DNA of 64,000 nucleotides from positions 1 to 64,000 of the forward strand of contig CAMBZZ010000001.1 of assembly GCA_945872615.1 (NCBI GenBank). Reading direction: 5' to 3'. The stretch is from an uncultured Clostridia bacterium. Its GTDB lineage: Bacteria; Bacillota; Clostridia; Christensenellales; UBA3700. Shown here piece by piece: positions 57,001 to 64,000 of this stretch. The position numbers were made by a program, and so were the translations under genes. Position 1 is the first letter of the stretch. Each line of letters starts with the position of its first letter. The notes beneath the pieces are model-generated. The model was not told the DNA's origin. It searched no databases and saw nothing but the letters and a program-made list of their open reading frames with translations.

Positions 57001-58929
57001 AACGCCAAAACTCTTTTTGCCCGTTTCGAGGTATTGTTGATATGCCTCTGCGTCGGTCACTTCAGGAGTAACGAGTTCGCCGATATTGAGCACGATGTCG
57101 CTTATTCCGCTTGGCAGTCTAAACGGTATTTCACCCACAAGTCCTTCCAACGCCATCAACAATCCGTTGCCGAACGTTATGTTGAGATATTGATTGCGTT
57201 CGCCGTTATCAGGGTCGATTGGGTTAGGCTCGAACACGAATTTAATATATTCGTTGACGCCGATAAGTTTGGTAATAGCTTCCAACAGCATAGCATAGCC
57301 AGGCTTGATGAAAGCATTGCCTTCTTCATCTACGGTCAAGGCAACCATGTTAGAACTATTGTAGACTTTGTTTTGACCGAGAGCAGGCTCGTTGCCGTTG
57401 ACCGCCTCGTCAAAATCGGTGCCGAGGGCTTTGTCTATTTCGCCCGTCAACAAGGTTACGAGTTGTCCGATCAGCGCGTCGAGATTGGTATCTATTCTGA
57501 TACTCTTGCTTCTATAGTAGTTAGGCAAAAGATTGCCGAGATTTACGTACGCAGCTCTTTGTTGGTAATACAATCCGAGTTGCGGCGTTGCTTCTATTTT
57601 ATTATGATTTCTGTCGATAAGGAAGAGTTCGATAGCTATGAGGTTTTTGTCAACGTCCTCAGCCGCATAGTTGAGGTCGAGATCCAGCTTAAAGCTAAGT
57701 CTAAAGCCCATAGCAACGTCAAGGAGAATTACGCCCGTAGGCAAAGTCTCTTGACCCATAAACATATTGATAAGTTGTCCTACGTCCACTTGTTTAGGAG
57801 CTCCGCCGTCCTCGAGACCGCTGTCGACAACCAAATCGATGTCAAAGGCAATATTGGTCAAGCTGAATTCCCTAAACTCCTCTACTACAGGCAAGTCGAT
57901 TATAGGCGCGTCTTCACCAATATCGAATTTCGCCGACAAAGAGGTTGCGGTGTTGGTATCGTTGTTGACTACGTTGAGTTTGATTCCAGGGTCTGCAAGC
58001 AAACCGTTGACTAGCGTAGCCGACATGGTAATATCCGACTGAGGAATCAACTCCGCGATAGTGCTTATCAACGCGTTGATGTCAAGGTTGATAGGCAACT
58101 TACTCGACAAGCCGAGCGAATCCAACAAGCCCGATATTTTTGTCATAAATTCCTTGAGCTTTATGTCTACGGAAAGTTCGGTCGTCACGACGTTGTCAAC
58201 GGTAGTCTCTTCGTAGACAACGTTTTTACACAAAATTGACAACACGAGATTAAGGACGCCGTTGAGATCTATTCCCAGTCCGCCCAAAAGCTGTTCGAGG
58301 TCAAAGCCTTCGAGAAGCCCCGGCACCTTGGATAACATCTGCGCAACGTAGTTCATATTGAAGTCGGAAAAATAAATCAAAGCAGAGCTTCCTTCCACTT
58401 GAAGATAAGCTTTGTCCTCGATTATGTAAAAGCCGAAATTAACGACGCCGCTGTCTTTATCTTTGAGCACCATTGCCAACTCGTTCCTAGACACGCTGGC
58501 ATTTTGCTCGGCAAGCAGTCCGAACATATTGGTCTTAAACGAAAACTCGTATCTCGTAGGCGTCAAAGGTGAGCCGTCTGCCGAATCGGTAATCGTAATA
58601 TCGCTCAAAATTTCGAGATAAAGTCGCTTCTCCTCTTCGGAGTTGTCGATACCGCCAATCATCGCTTGAAAGACGTCAAGCGCAGACCGTACGATAGGAT
58701 CGTCCTCCTCGATTGGTGGAGGTGGTGGGGGCAAATCCGGGTCCTCGTTACCGCCGCCGCCTTCTCCGTTACCACCGCCTTCTCCGTTACCGCCGCCTTC
58801 TCCGTTACCGCCGCCTTCTCCGTTACCACCGCCTCCATCGGTAGGGGTACAAGCTGCAAGTATCAACGAGAATGCGACAACCAGAATAATTAGCAAAGCC
58901 AATAGGGCTATCAATTTCCTGTTTCTCAT
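51040..58929 (-). CDS. Giant (2629 aa) lipoprotein
   Basis: Lipobox SLILAAC followed by (GEGGGN)n and poly-Pro linker, then a long repetitive extracellular region. Confidence 0.8.
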   Translation of the reverse strand: MRNRKLIALLALLIILVVAFSLILAACTPTDGGGGNGEGGGNGEGGGNGEGGGNGEGGGGNEDPDLPPPPPPIEEDDPIVRSALDVFQAMIGGIDNSEEEKRLYLEILSDITITDSADGSPLTPTRYEFSFKTNMFGLLAEQNASVSRNELAMVLKDKDSGVVNFGFYIIEDKAYLQVEGSSALIYFSDFNMNYVAQMLSKVPGLLEGFDLEQLLGGLGIDLNGVLNLVLSILCKNVVYEETTVDNVVTTELSVDIKLKEFMTKISGLLDSLGLSSKLPINLDINALISTIAELIPQSDITMSATLVNGLLADPGIKLNVVNNDTNTATSLSAKFDIGEDAPIIDLPVVEEFREFSLTNIAFDIDLVVDSGLEDGGAPKQVDVGQLINMFMGQETLPTGVILLDVAMGFRLSFKLDLDLNYAAEDVDKNLIAIELFLIDRNHNKIEATPQLGLYYQQRAAYVNLGNLLPNYYRSKSIRIDTNLDALIGQLVTLLTGEIDKALGTDFDEAVNGNEPALGQNKVYNSSNMVALTVDEEGNAFIKPGYAMLLEAITKLIGVNEYIKFVFEPNPIDPDNGERNQYLNITFGNGLLMALEGLVGEIPFRLPSGISDIVLNIGELVTPEVTDAEAYQQYLETGKKSFGVEGAVSIGGIDLSLSLRNFNIGFPIEGLDNYITAAIGDKDGYTNSVAELLDDVLSNIHLQFGVNMTFNKGTYDFIPLLTGFGLTGLEGQHLLWTFDDNFVLDGELLIQIALDKNNHYNSSIVIELRTNKAIGIGSDILFPANSVILGVYGYANSVFIDVSNIKIAKITLPKLKAEIDFTEIVYNFIGDFDYRLAFDLSTLFGSTGEGSEGGTESSAAQQAEELMFEEGTEGDILTPAGQIIVGVNADTLTVSTTLAAILGLLSSFGVNVDISFINSAQLDLMFSRLQGVKLDLAAELVPTVELDPSGNVIGEPTYNSNFKIHFETGTQNNPIRIGNLDELKIKLIEKQEEFATYEDDLIAAIVNTVGKASFKATVNLKTMEETFNITKIINNILASSGKELALPINLHLDDWDTEVILTIAWNLDMRNFKKTQLQVTFSYLEKTLLEVDIYQGNIILDLSGLGFFKLEIVNSPFVKVINNALTDVIDQIGNFNLTDIINDALGDLTLGGALDGALNGALDEGTEDGGAAAQADAGAGLSPEIMDLIATIISAVSAHNANIFLKLDAMMIDAILKQFLGFGLGMSIGVGGEIDFVDGVIKLDIEVESISVSVVFEMLMGEPINLNLPLDEIPDWDASNGAAFVKTMLDGLDIAFALDYAMSTADIMANYNANHSDSGVEDGNKYYTRLIIQKLQSNTTLYNTGGKTASAGSILVTLASINKSKYENTDQLNSNTNQQPLLYAELNYNTGNLRIVLCQGVLTLGSILDFASFIDIPIALDLVNMLAPTIDSLFASIDPDYNGGSTGGGTEGGGSESGGGTEGGGETTPTEPTRLDKAFANLNVVQLLGGGIDVYLRNTGLFNANITFDPYTINWLLDEILASVFGWDTIIDLVEMTRDATTGSSMFSTNYLKSVNWDRIDAEHTWVSLKQILLPLLKDVVNGVGYGWAAPLLTNAILNAFYFQVRRLFTRLLPFPVFNEVTAGINIMDGTIANLYIFGYDYDEPVYKAYDENGNKIAKEDQSEIYVFKAYSDAAPGSDVPAKGTYTRKYDRSTDANDDQGASYTYYYNNRSNGYYLEIKLFNCSPSVGDPEYSIDGSTEGVMTWGSIDAAPTYDPYCYSNNSEGKSLFLAQNFSGKEVSYQKGEQLYKTTPTYEVTKKNGQSVSMNINDLDFGTAGVYEIVATASFNGGAVVRTKPINLTIYGADTITGVGEYNLNKEYQNYIDIYAYSEIPKYIVITYDTPDVLGNYMRRIPAESMTFTSYAPTAYTKHGVDGTVTFKNGTSKNVRFEYLDSTIKDIMGGIEVDIDLYQYDKTAVDLSVYTPDLLYFTYNDGSSDKITVNGAWNVSSAQQLVDRDPSDLSAGIYWITNTIGSGATLQEVNIKFVVKSKTVDSIEANGNLNNIRISPYQYYKYLITGDENDNPFPSQVLATYNEAYAYDAVEDANVLVNEAYSEMVYVNWNKDGLNFTWDNNNAPEYNPDGSLKKNGSVSLDTTSVKDPTAETPVRIYETSFDWTFPVNITMDRNEVQAIYFDEELTQNTLIIDPYLFKINEEDGIDNFPTSAWVKFTNGTVINLPIAWIQEEVDNFEVSYEAQSRQFRVYIGYDVDTYTNNRIPRADATSALGIADYCTANGISGKMLQRIVVNARVEGLEAVGLDIAGSELKGGRYVIDPVKVKYLGESALPATVPVVYNDGSSSVLPVVWDYKFDISIYGSENLVATATIRGTDNSFDVTCRILDRSTPEVVNDSISLNPYNFTLGEGDKRVYSEFTETIAVKYFTSYTLVVTNNETGEETIFEGLFDDEKNALVNQYTTGANTGLYAIATKYNYDTFDLPVSWDISDVDMAVTSDKNADKNFGVKAKITGATESFETLTVNVTIEEKIFVGINSNAVYKYFISYGGSNLTEQEIATKMVTKQLNAFFEDGTMQKLDIVFDLSPVNFTVANYDTDNAKFIGDAIKCDAYIMQYAEIQQKIQIEVYVATEPTASEAA
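58747..58836 (-). repeat. 18-bp tandem repeat encoding the GEGGGN linker
   Basis: About 4-5 copies of gttacc(g/a)ccgccttctcc. Confidence 0.9.
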
Positions 58930-59614
58930 ACTTCCTCCTAATCGCAGATATGTGTGCGATTTCTTTATTTATTATATATTAGGAAGATAAACTTAAACCA
59001 ACCTTAAATTTTTGCCAAAAAAATTTTTAAAAAAACGTAAAATATAACCTTTACTTGTCAAATCTTTCGTTTTCTCTACAAAATCGCTGTTTTTCTTTCC
59101 AAAAATATCGATATTGCTAGCTATGTAAAATTTTTTTAATCTTTAGTTTTTTTGCGCATATAAACTTAGTCGCGTATTGTTTTAATGATTTTTCGCTTTT
59201 GCGTTATCTTTTTGACAAGCGCCTGCTCCATCTATTTGACTTTGCAATTCACTCAACTATTACGTAGCCCGTTGCGCTATATCAAGCGGTTTATCCACAG
59301 TTTCTATATATAACCGTTTTGTCCATATTCATATTTTAGTTTACGAATTTATTCATCTTGTTCACAACAAGAAATATTAGTTACAAAAAAATAAAAAAAG
59401 ATACTCCTCTTGAGTATCGTACTTAAATAATGCAACCATCGTTTGGAAAAGTAAGCTATACATATTTGTTTATTAATTTAGTATCTATTACTATCTATAT
59501 GACATAATATTATATATTAACTATATATCATATACTTATATCTCGTTCACTATCACATTCGATTCTCCTATATACGACCGACTTAGCTTTACAAATTTTT
59601 CCATATTTATTTTC

Positions 59615-60289
59615 TTATCTGTCTGGCTTGTCGTACCACATATAGCCGATATTTTTCACGGTTTTGATATAATCCTTTACTCCGAACTTGTCCAATTTTT
59701 TTCTAAGACTGCTGATATACACTTCCGTCACCGTCATAATCGTGTCGCTGTCGTTGCCCCAAATTCTATTAAAAAGTTGTTCTTTAGAGATTATTATATT
59801 GCGGTTGCGTATCAAAAATTCAACTATCTCATACGCCTTGCCGGAGAGTTTTACATACTCCCCTCTCACGCTTAGCATCTTATTTCTGAAGTCCATCACT
59901 ACGTCGTCGCAAGTGTAAATATCCGAAAAGTTATTATTATATCTTCGCAACACGGCAACGATTCTTGCTCTCAACTCCTCTTGGTCAAATGGTTTGACAA
60001 CGTAGTCGTCCGCGCCGAGATTAAGTCCTTCGACAATCTTGCTCTTGCTATCCAACGACGACACCGCAATAGCGGGACACACGCTCTTTTGTCTCAACTT
60101 AACCAAAAACTCCGAGCCGTTGAGTTTAGGCAATATCATATCGAAGATTATGAGGTCGTATATATTGCTCTCTGCCATATACAGCCCCTCTTCGCCGTCA
60201 AAAGCACATTCGCTCTCGCCCAAAGAAGCCACGCATTCTTTGATTCTATTGCTCCATCCGATATTGTCTTCGACTATCAAAAACTTCAT
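59615..60289 (-). CDS. OmpR-family response regulator
   Basis: Receiver IIFDMILPKLNG...VKPFDQEELRARI; winged-helix C-terminus. Confidence 0.9.
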   Translation of the reverse strand: MKFLIVEDNIGWSNRIKECVASLGESECAFDGEEGLYMAESNIYDLIIFDMILPKLNGSEFLVKLRQKSVCPAIAVSSLDSKSKIVEGLNLGADDYVVKPFDQEELRARIVAVLRRYNNNFSDIYTCDDVVMDFRNKMLSVRGEYVKLSGKAYEIVEFLIRNRNIIISKEQLFNRIWGNDSDTIMTVTEVYISSLRKKLDKFGVKDYIKTVKNIGYMWYDKPDR

Positions 60290-60421
60290 ATCTCACCTAT
60301 GCCAAAAGTCTAACACATCGTTATAGTGCTGTCAACCTTAAAGATAACTGAAACGCGAAATTTGCACAAAATTTGAAATATGTAGACCAAGCCGTAGGCG
60401 GCGACAATATGTTCCCAAAGA

Positions 60422-60922
60422 TTAATACGTCCTCACGCCCACGATCTTGATAGCCCTAGAAGCATAGTAGTCGTAGCTGCTTAGAAGTCTATCGAACGAG
60501 TCGACGGTATGCGAAGACACCAACGGCTCGCCGTGGCGAAATCCCGTCACGACCAACGTATGATAAAACTTCCCTTGCGCGTTGCCTAGTTGTATAAAAT
60601 CTCCCAATCCGACTTTATCCGCCGTAATCGGCGCTCCGAAAGGTCCCGTCTCGTTGCCTACGCCCTTAAAGTTGTTGATCAAAAAATTATAAAAATATTC
60701 TACTCCGCTCCAAGCTGGCGCTCTATCTCTCAGCGAGATATAGTACCACCCTAAGGTCGGCGTATAATTCATCACACCGCTACCCGCCAATAGGCATTGC
60801 GAGGCAAAAGCCGTGCAATCGCCGCCCAGTTCGTCGAAATTATAATAAGCGGGATTTCTTCTATGCGCCCATTTTTTGGCGTATCTCACCGCTGCCGCCG
60901 CGTCGTACTCGATTATTCTCAC
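60422..60922 (-). CDS. Amidase_6-like (putative cell-wall amidase domain) protein
   Basis: DAAAAVRYAKKWAHRRNPAYYNFDELGGDCTAFASQCL matches the amidase-domain pattern. Confidence 0.8.
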   Translation of the reverse strand: MRIIEYDAAAAVRYAKKWAHRRNPAYYNFDELGGDCTAFASQCLLAGSGVMNYTPTLGWYYISLRDRAPAWSGVEYFYNFLINNFKGVGNETGPFGAPITADKVGLGDFIQLGNAQGKFYHTLVVTGFRHGEPLVSSHTVDSFDRLLSSYDYYASRAIKIVGVRTY

Positions 60923-60962
60923 GCGACATTGTATGCTACGGCAATTATTTTTGACACGACGG

Positions 60963-61274
60963 TCACTTCAGAGTGATACCTATCATAACCGTAGTTTCGT
61001 TGCTATCGTTCCACACGCTATGAGGGACATTGCCCTCAACCAGATACGATTGGTCTTTTTCTAACAATATTGTTTTGTCACCCGATTGTATTCTCGCTCG
61101 CCCTTGCGTCACCACAAACAAATGGTTATGACCGTGAGTATGTTTCTCGGTAGGAGCTCCGCCGTGCGGCTCGATATAGGCGATTGACACGTCCGTCAAT
61201 TCTCCTACTCTATCAAAGAGTTTCTTTGCTTTGAAGCCGACGTGTTTCGGCGGCGTAACGAATCCTTCTCTCAT
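60963..61274 (-). CDS. Cupin-domain protein
   Basis: EKHTHGHNHLFVVTQGRARI ... VEGNVPHSVWN. Confidence 0.85.
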   Translation of the reverse strand: MREGFVTPPKHVGFKAKKLFDRVGELTDVSIAYIEPHGGAPTEKHTHGHNHLFVVTQGRARIQSGDKTILLEKDQSYLVEGNVPHSVWNDSNETTVMIGITLK

Positions 61275-61436
61275 ATTATCTCCTTATTAGGCGTACAGCC
61301 AACTTCTTTGACGCGATTATACGACTTTGCCTATCCAAAGTCAATAGCGATACAGCCTCAATATTTTCGGTACGTTTACAAAATCTATTTTCGGCAATAA
61401 TACTCATACAAGCATACCCAAGCAAGGAGATTATCT

Positions 61437-61622
61437 ATGAAATATTACGTCAACGAAGACTGTATAGGCTGCGGAGCGTGCAACGACACCTGCCCCGAAA
61501 TCTTTGAGATGACCGAGCAAGGAACGGCTCAAGCATTGAATATCGAAGCTACTGACGCTATCGGCGACCGCGCAGAGCGCGCCATGGCAGAATGCCCCGT
61601 CAACGCAATAGAGCAAATCTAA
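61437..61622 (+). CDS. Ferredoxin
   Basis: CIGCGACNDTCPEIF ... CPVNAI. Confidence 0.9.
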   Translation: MKYYVNEDCIGCGACNDTCPEIFEMTEQGTAQALNIEATDAIGDRAERAMAECPVNAIEQI

Positions 61623-61633
61623 CGAGGCAGACA

Positions 61634-61963
61634 ATGTCCGTCATCAAAAATATCCCTCATCGTCAGATATTGCAACTTGCCGACCAAATCGACATCCTAC
61701 AAGGTCAAATCGTCAGCAGGACGCTTTGCCAAAACGACGCCGTCAGCGTGACCTTATTTGCCTTTTCTCAAGGAGAGGAGATTGCTTCGCACGTATCTGA
61801 AGGCGACGCCTTGGTCTACGTGTTGCAAGGCAGTGCCAAACTCACCGTAGGCGACGAAGAGTTTATCTGCACGCAAGGTCAGTCGTTGGTGATGACGTCG
61901 CGCATACCGCACGCCGTCTACGCACAAGAGGACTTCAAAATGCTTCTTACGGTTATTTTCTAG
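61634..61963 (+). CDS. Cupin-domain protein
   Basis: EIASHVSEGDALVYVLQGSAKLTVGDEEF ... MTSRIPHAVYA. Confidence 0.85.
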   Translation: MSVIKNIPHRQILQLADQIDILQGQIVSRTLCQNDAVSVTLFAFSQGEEIASHVSEGDALVYVLQGSAKLTVGDEEFICTQGQSLVMTSRIPHAVYAQEDFKMLLTVIF

Positions 61964-62192
61964 CCTAAGCGTTTGCCTACTCTTGGCGCGCGATAATCGT
62001 CAATTTTCACGGTTATACTTCGCCGTGAATATCTTGTTTATCCAAAATTTTCTTACTCCCGCCACCTTTATTTTGTCCGAATTATTCCAACCAAAATTTA
62101 CCCGCGACTTTATAGGTTTTTCTGTTCAAAATTGCTTTGAAAAACGACGAATTACTATTATAATATAACCAACTAAAGAGTAAGGAGTGCTT

Positions 62193-62789
62193 ATGAAAAA
62201 GTTTTTCAAAGAATTCAAAGATTTCGTATGCCGCGGCAATATTTTCGATATGGCTGTCGGTATGATTATCGCAACGGCTTTCAACAAAATCGTATCCAGC
62301 CTCGTAAATGATATTATCATGCCTCTCATCACTTGGGCTACGGGCGCGGGCTCTCTCAAAGAGCTCAGCATACCTCTAAGATACAACGAATTGGGCGAAG
62401 CCACCCTCACTTGGGCTTACGGCAACTTTATACAGACTATCATTGACTTTTTGATTATCGCAACGTCGATATTTATCGTTGTCAAAGTTATCAACTCTTC
62501 TCGCAAAAAACTTGAAGAATTGGGTGAATTTGCAAAACAACAGAGCAAAAAAGAAGTCAAGGCAGAAAACAAAGCCCTCAAAGCTAAAGCTAAAGCCGAA
62601 GGTCGTTCTTTCAAAGAAGTTTACGAAGAAAACAAAGCCCTCAAAGCCAAGCAAGCCGAAGAAACAAAACTTGCCAAAGAAGCCGAAGACAAAGCCAAAG
62701 CCGAAGCAGAATTGCTTGCCAATCCGACCACCGAGATGTTGCTCAAAGATATTAGAGAACTTCTCCGACAACAACAAAATCAACAATAA
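62193..62789 (+). CDS. mscL: Large-conductance mechanosensitive channel with extended charged C-terminus
   Basis: FVCRGNIFDMAVGMIIATAFNKIVSSLVNDIIMP motif. Confidence 0.95.
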   Translation: MKKFFKEFKDFVCRGNIFDMAVGMIIATAFNKIVSSLVNDIIMPLITWATGAGSLKELSIPLRYNELGEATLTWAYGNFIQTIIDFLIIATSIFIVVKVINSSRKKLEELGEFAKQQSKKEVKAENKALKAKAKAEGRSFKEVYEENKALKAKQAEETKLAKEAEDKAKAEAELLANPTTEMLLKDIRELLRQQQNQQ

Positions 62790-62802
62790 AGGATTGTTCG
62801 AT

Positions 62803-62837
62803 AATCGGGAGCGAAAATTCGCTCCCGATTTTTTTGA
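62803..62837 (+). terminator. Intrinsic terminator
   Basis: AATCGGGAGCGA-aaat-TCGCTCCCGATTTTTTT. Confidence 0.9.
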
Positions 62838-62916
62838 TATTTTTCTTTTGTCTATCGACATTGCTTGCGATATAAGATATAATATCGGTAGCGACAACAG
62901 TTTAATGGGAGGCACT

Positions 62917-63393
62917 ATGCAATCAAGCAAAACGAAGGTGGTCTTGCAAGCAATCAAGTTTGCTCTCTTTTCCGCTTCGGCAGGCATCATACAAGTATTG
63001 GTCGACGTCTTTTTCAACGAGGTCGTGCATTTGCCCGCCCAATACAGTTATCTTATCGCATTGGTATGTTCGGTACTTTACAACTTTACCGTCAACCGCA
63101 AGTTTACCTTCAAAGCCACGGGCAACGTACCCGTCGCCATGCTCAAAGTCGCACTATTCTATTGCGCGTTTACCCCTCTCTCTACTTGGACGACCAAGAT
63201 TCTCACCACACACGGGGTGCACAAATATATCGTGCTTGCGGGCACTATGATATGCAACCTCGTACTAGAGTTTTTGTATTGCAAATTTTTCGTGTATAGA
63301 GAAAAGAAAAAACCTCAAAATTCGCAATCCGAACAATCTCAATCTACAGACGATAAGTCTTGCAACTCAAACGACGAAGATAAATCCGCTTAG
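62917..63393 (+). CDS. GtrA-like membrane protein
   Basis: Four TM segments; SVLYNFTVNRKFTFK motif; SD gggagg. Confidence 0.85.
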   Translation: MQSSKTKVVLQAIKFALFSASAGIIQVLVDVFFNEVVHLPAQYSYLIALVCSVLYNFTVNRKFTFKATGNVPVAMLKVALFYCAFTPLSTWTTKILTTHGVHKYIVLAGTMICNLVLEFLYCKFFVYREKKKPQNSQSEQSQSTDDKSCNSNDEDKSA

Positions 63394-63506
63394 CATATCA
63401 CAACTTTTGTTTAGCCGTCTAAATGCTTCCAAACGACGCATTGATTTAGTGCATTGCTCTAAAAATTGACAATTTTTATACGCATTGGTATAATCTAGAG
63501 TTGCGT

Positions 63507-64000
63507 ATGAAAAATCCTTTTGCCAAACTGACAAAATTCGAATTAGGGCTGTGGATATTCTCACTCGTTGCGGTGAGTATATGTTTTATAGCCATGCCGC
63601 AAAAAAACTGGCTGACGTTGATTGGCTCTCTCATAGGCGTCACTTCGTTGATTTTTTGCGCCAAAGGTATGATTATCGGTCCTATCCTTACCGTTGTTTT
63701 TTCGATATTTTACGGTATAATTTCTTACTTTTTCCGCTACTACGGCGAGATGATAACCTACTTGTTGATGACGACGCCCATGGCTATAGCATCCATTATT
63801 TCTTGGCTCAAAAATCCCTATCCTCAATCGGATAGGGTCAAAGTCGGACGTGTCACGCCGTCGTCAATCACGCTCGTCGTCATACTTACCGCCGCCGTAA
63901 CGGTTGCGTTCTATTTTATTTTACGCGCCCTCGACACAACCAATCTAATCATCAGCACCATATCGGTTACCACGTCGTTTTTGGCGTGTTCTTTCGTCCT
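63507..64000 (+). CDS. pnuC: PnuC-like nicotinamide mononucleotide/riboside transporter (truncated by window end)
   Basis: NWLTLIGSLIGVTSLIFCAKG...ISYFFRYYGEMITYLLMTTPMAIASIISWLKNPY. Confidence 0.85.
   Translation, partial: MKNPFAKLTKFELGLWIFSLVAVSICFIAMPQKNWLTLIGSLIGVTSLIFCAKGMIIGPILTVVFSIFYGIISYFFRYYGEMITYLLMTTPMAIASIISWLKNPYPQSDRVKVGRVTPSSITLVVILTAAVTVAFYFILRALDTTNLIISTISVTTSFLACSFV

Noticed and set aside
58747-58836. Tandem repeat as a CRISPR array
   Set aside because: Units are contiguous 18-bp in-frame coding repeats without spacers.

Overview
The left ~18.7 kb is an accessory region and the rest looks like bacterial chromosome, probably a low-to-mid GC Firmicutes/Clostridia-type genome (lineage is inference). 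(1) A ~14.8 kb integrative element (about 261..15087) has a TnpX/TndX-like large serine integrase, an HUH rolling-circle Rep, several strong inverted repeats and a sigma-like regulator. It sits inside the catalytic core of another serine recombinase gene: fragments 54..262 and 15088..16402 rejoin in frame as ...DYVLVYKLDRFSR.... Its ends form a near-palindromic attP with a GT core. The window starts with what looks like the end of a second related element in the same target gene. (2) The element carries a tightly packed six-gene minus-strand operon (1300..10943): radical SAM, a 1616-aa multi-glycosyltransferase/kinase/methyltransferase fusion, a 645-aa unrecognised protein with two RNxxxH (HEPN-like) motifs, a LOG/TIGR00725 protein, a short UDP-glucose-dehydrogenase-like protein and an APH-like kinase. 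I consider this the best candidate for an undescribed system. Its function is not known from sequence alone. (3) Downstream of the element are an accessory RNase III with a structured leader, a sigma-like paralog sharing a ~35-bp leader with the element's copy, a DUF4838-like surface protein, a pair of covarying hairpins, a dGTPase, a lipase-like surface protein, an XRE-cupin/potABCD locus with a paired operator, a DEAD-box helicase, an SDR, a BspA-like LRR protein, two flavoproteins, a 21-kb operon of giant surface proteins, a response regulator, an amidase-like protein, cupins, a ferredoxin, MscL, GtrA-like and PnuC (truncated by the window end). No CRISPR array, rRNA or tRNA was recognised by eye.
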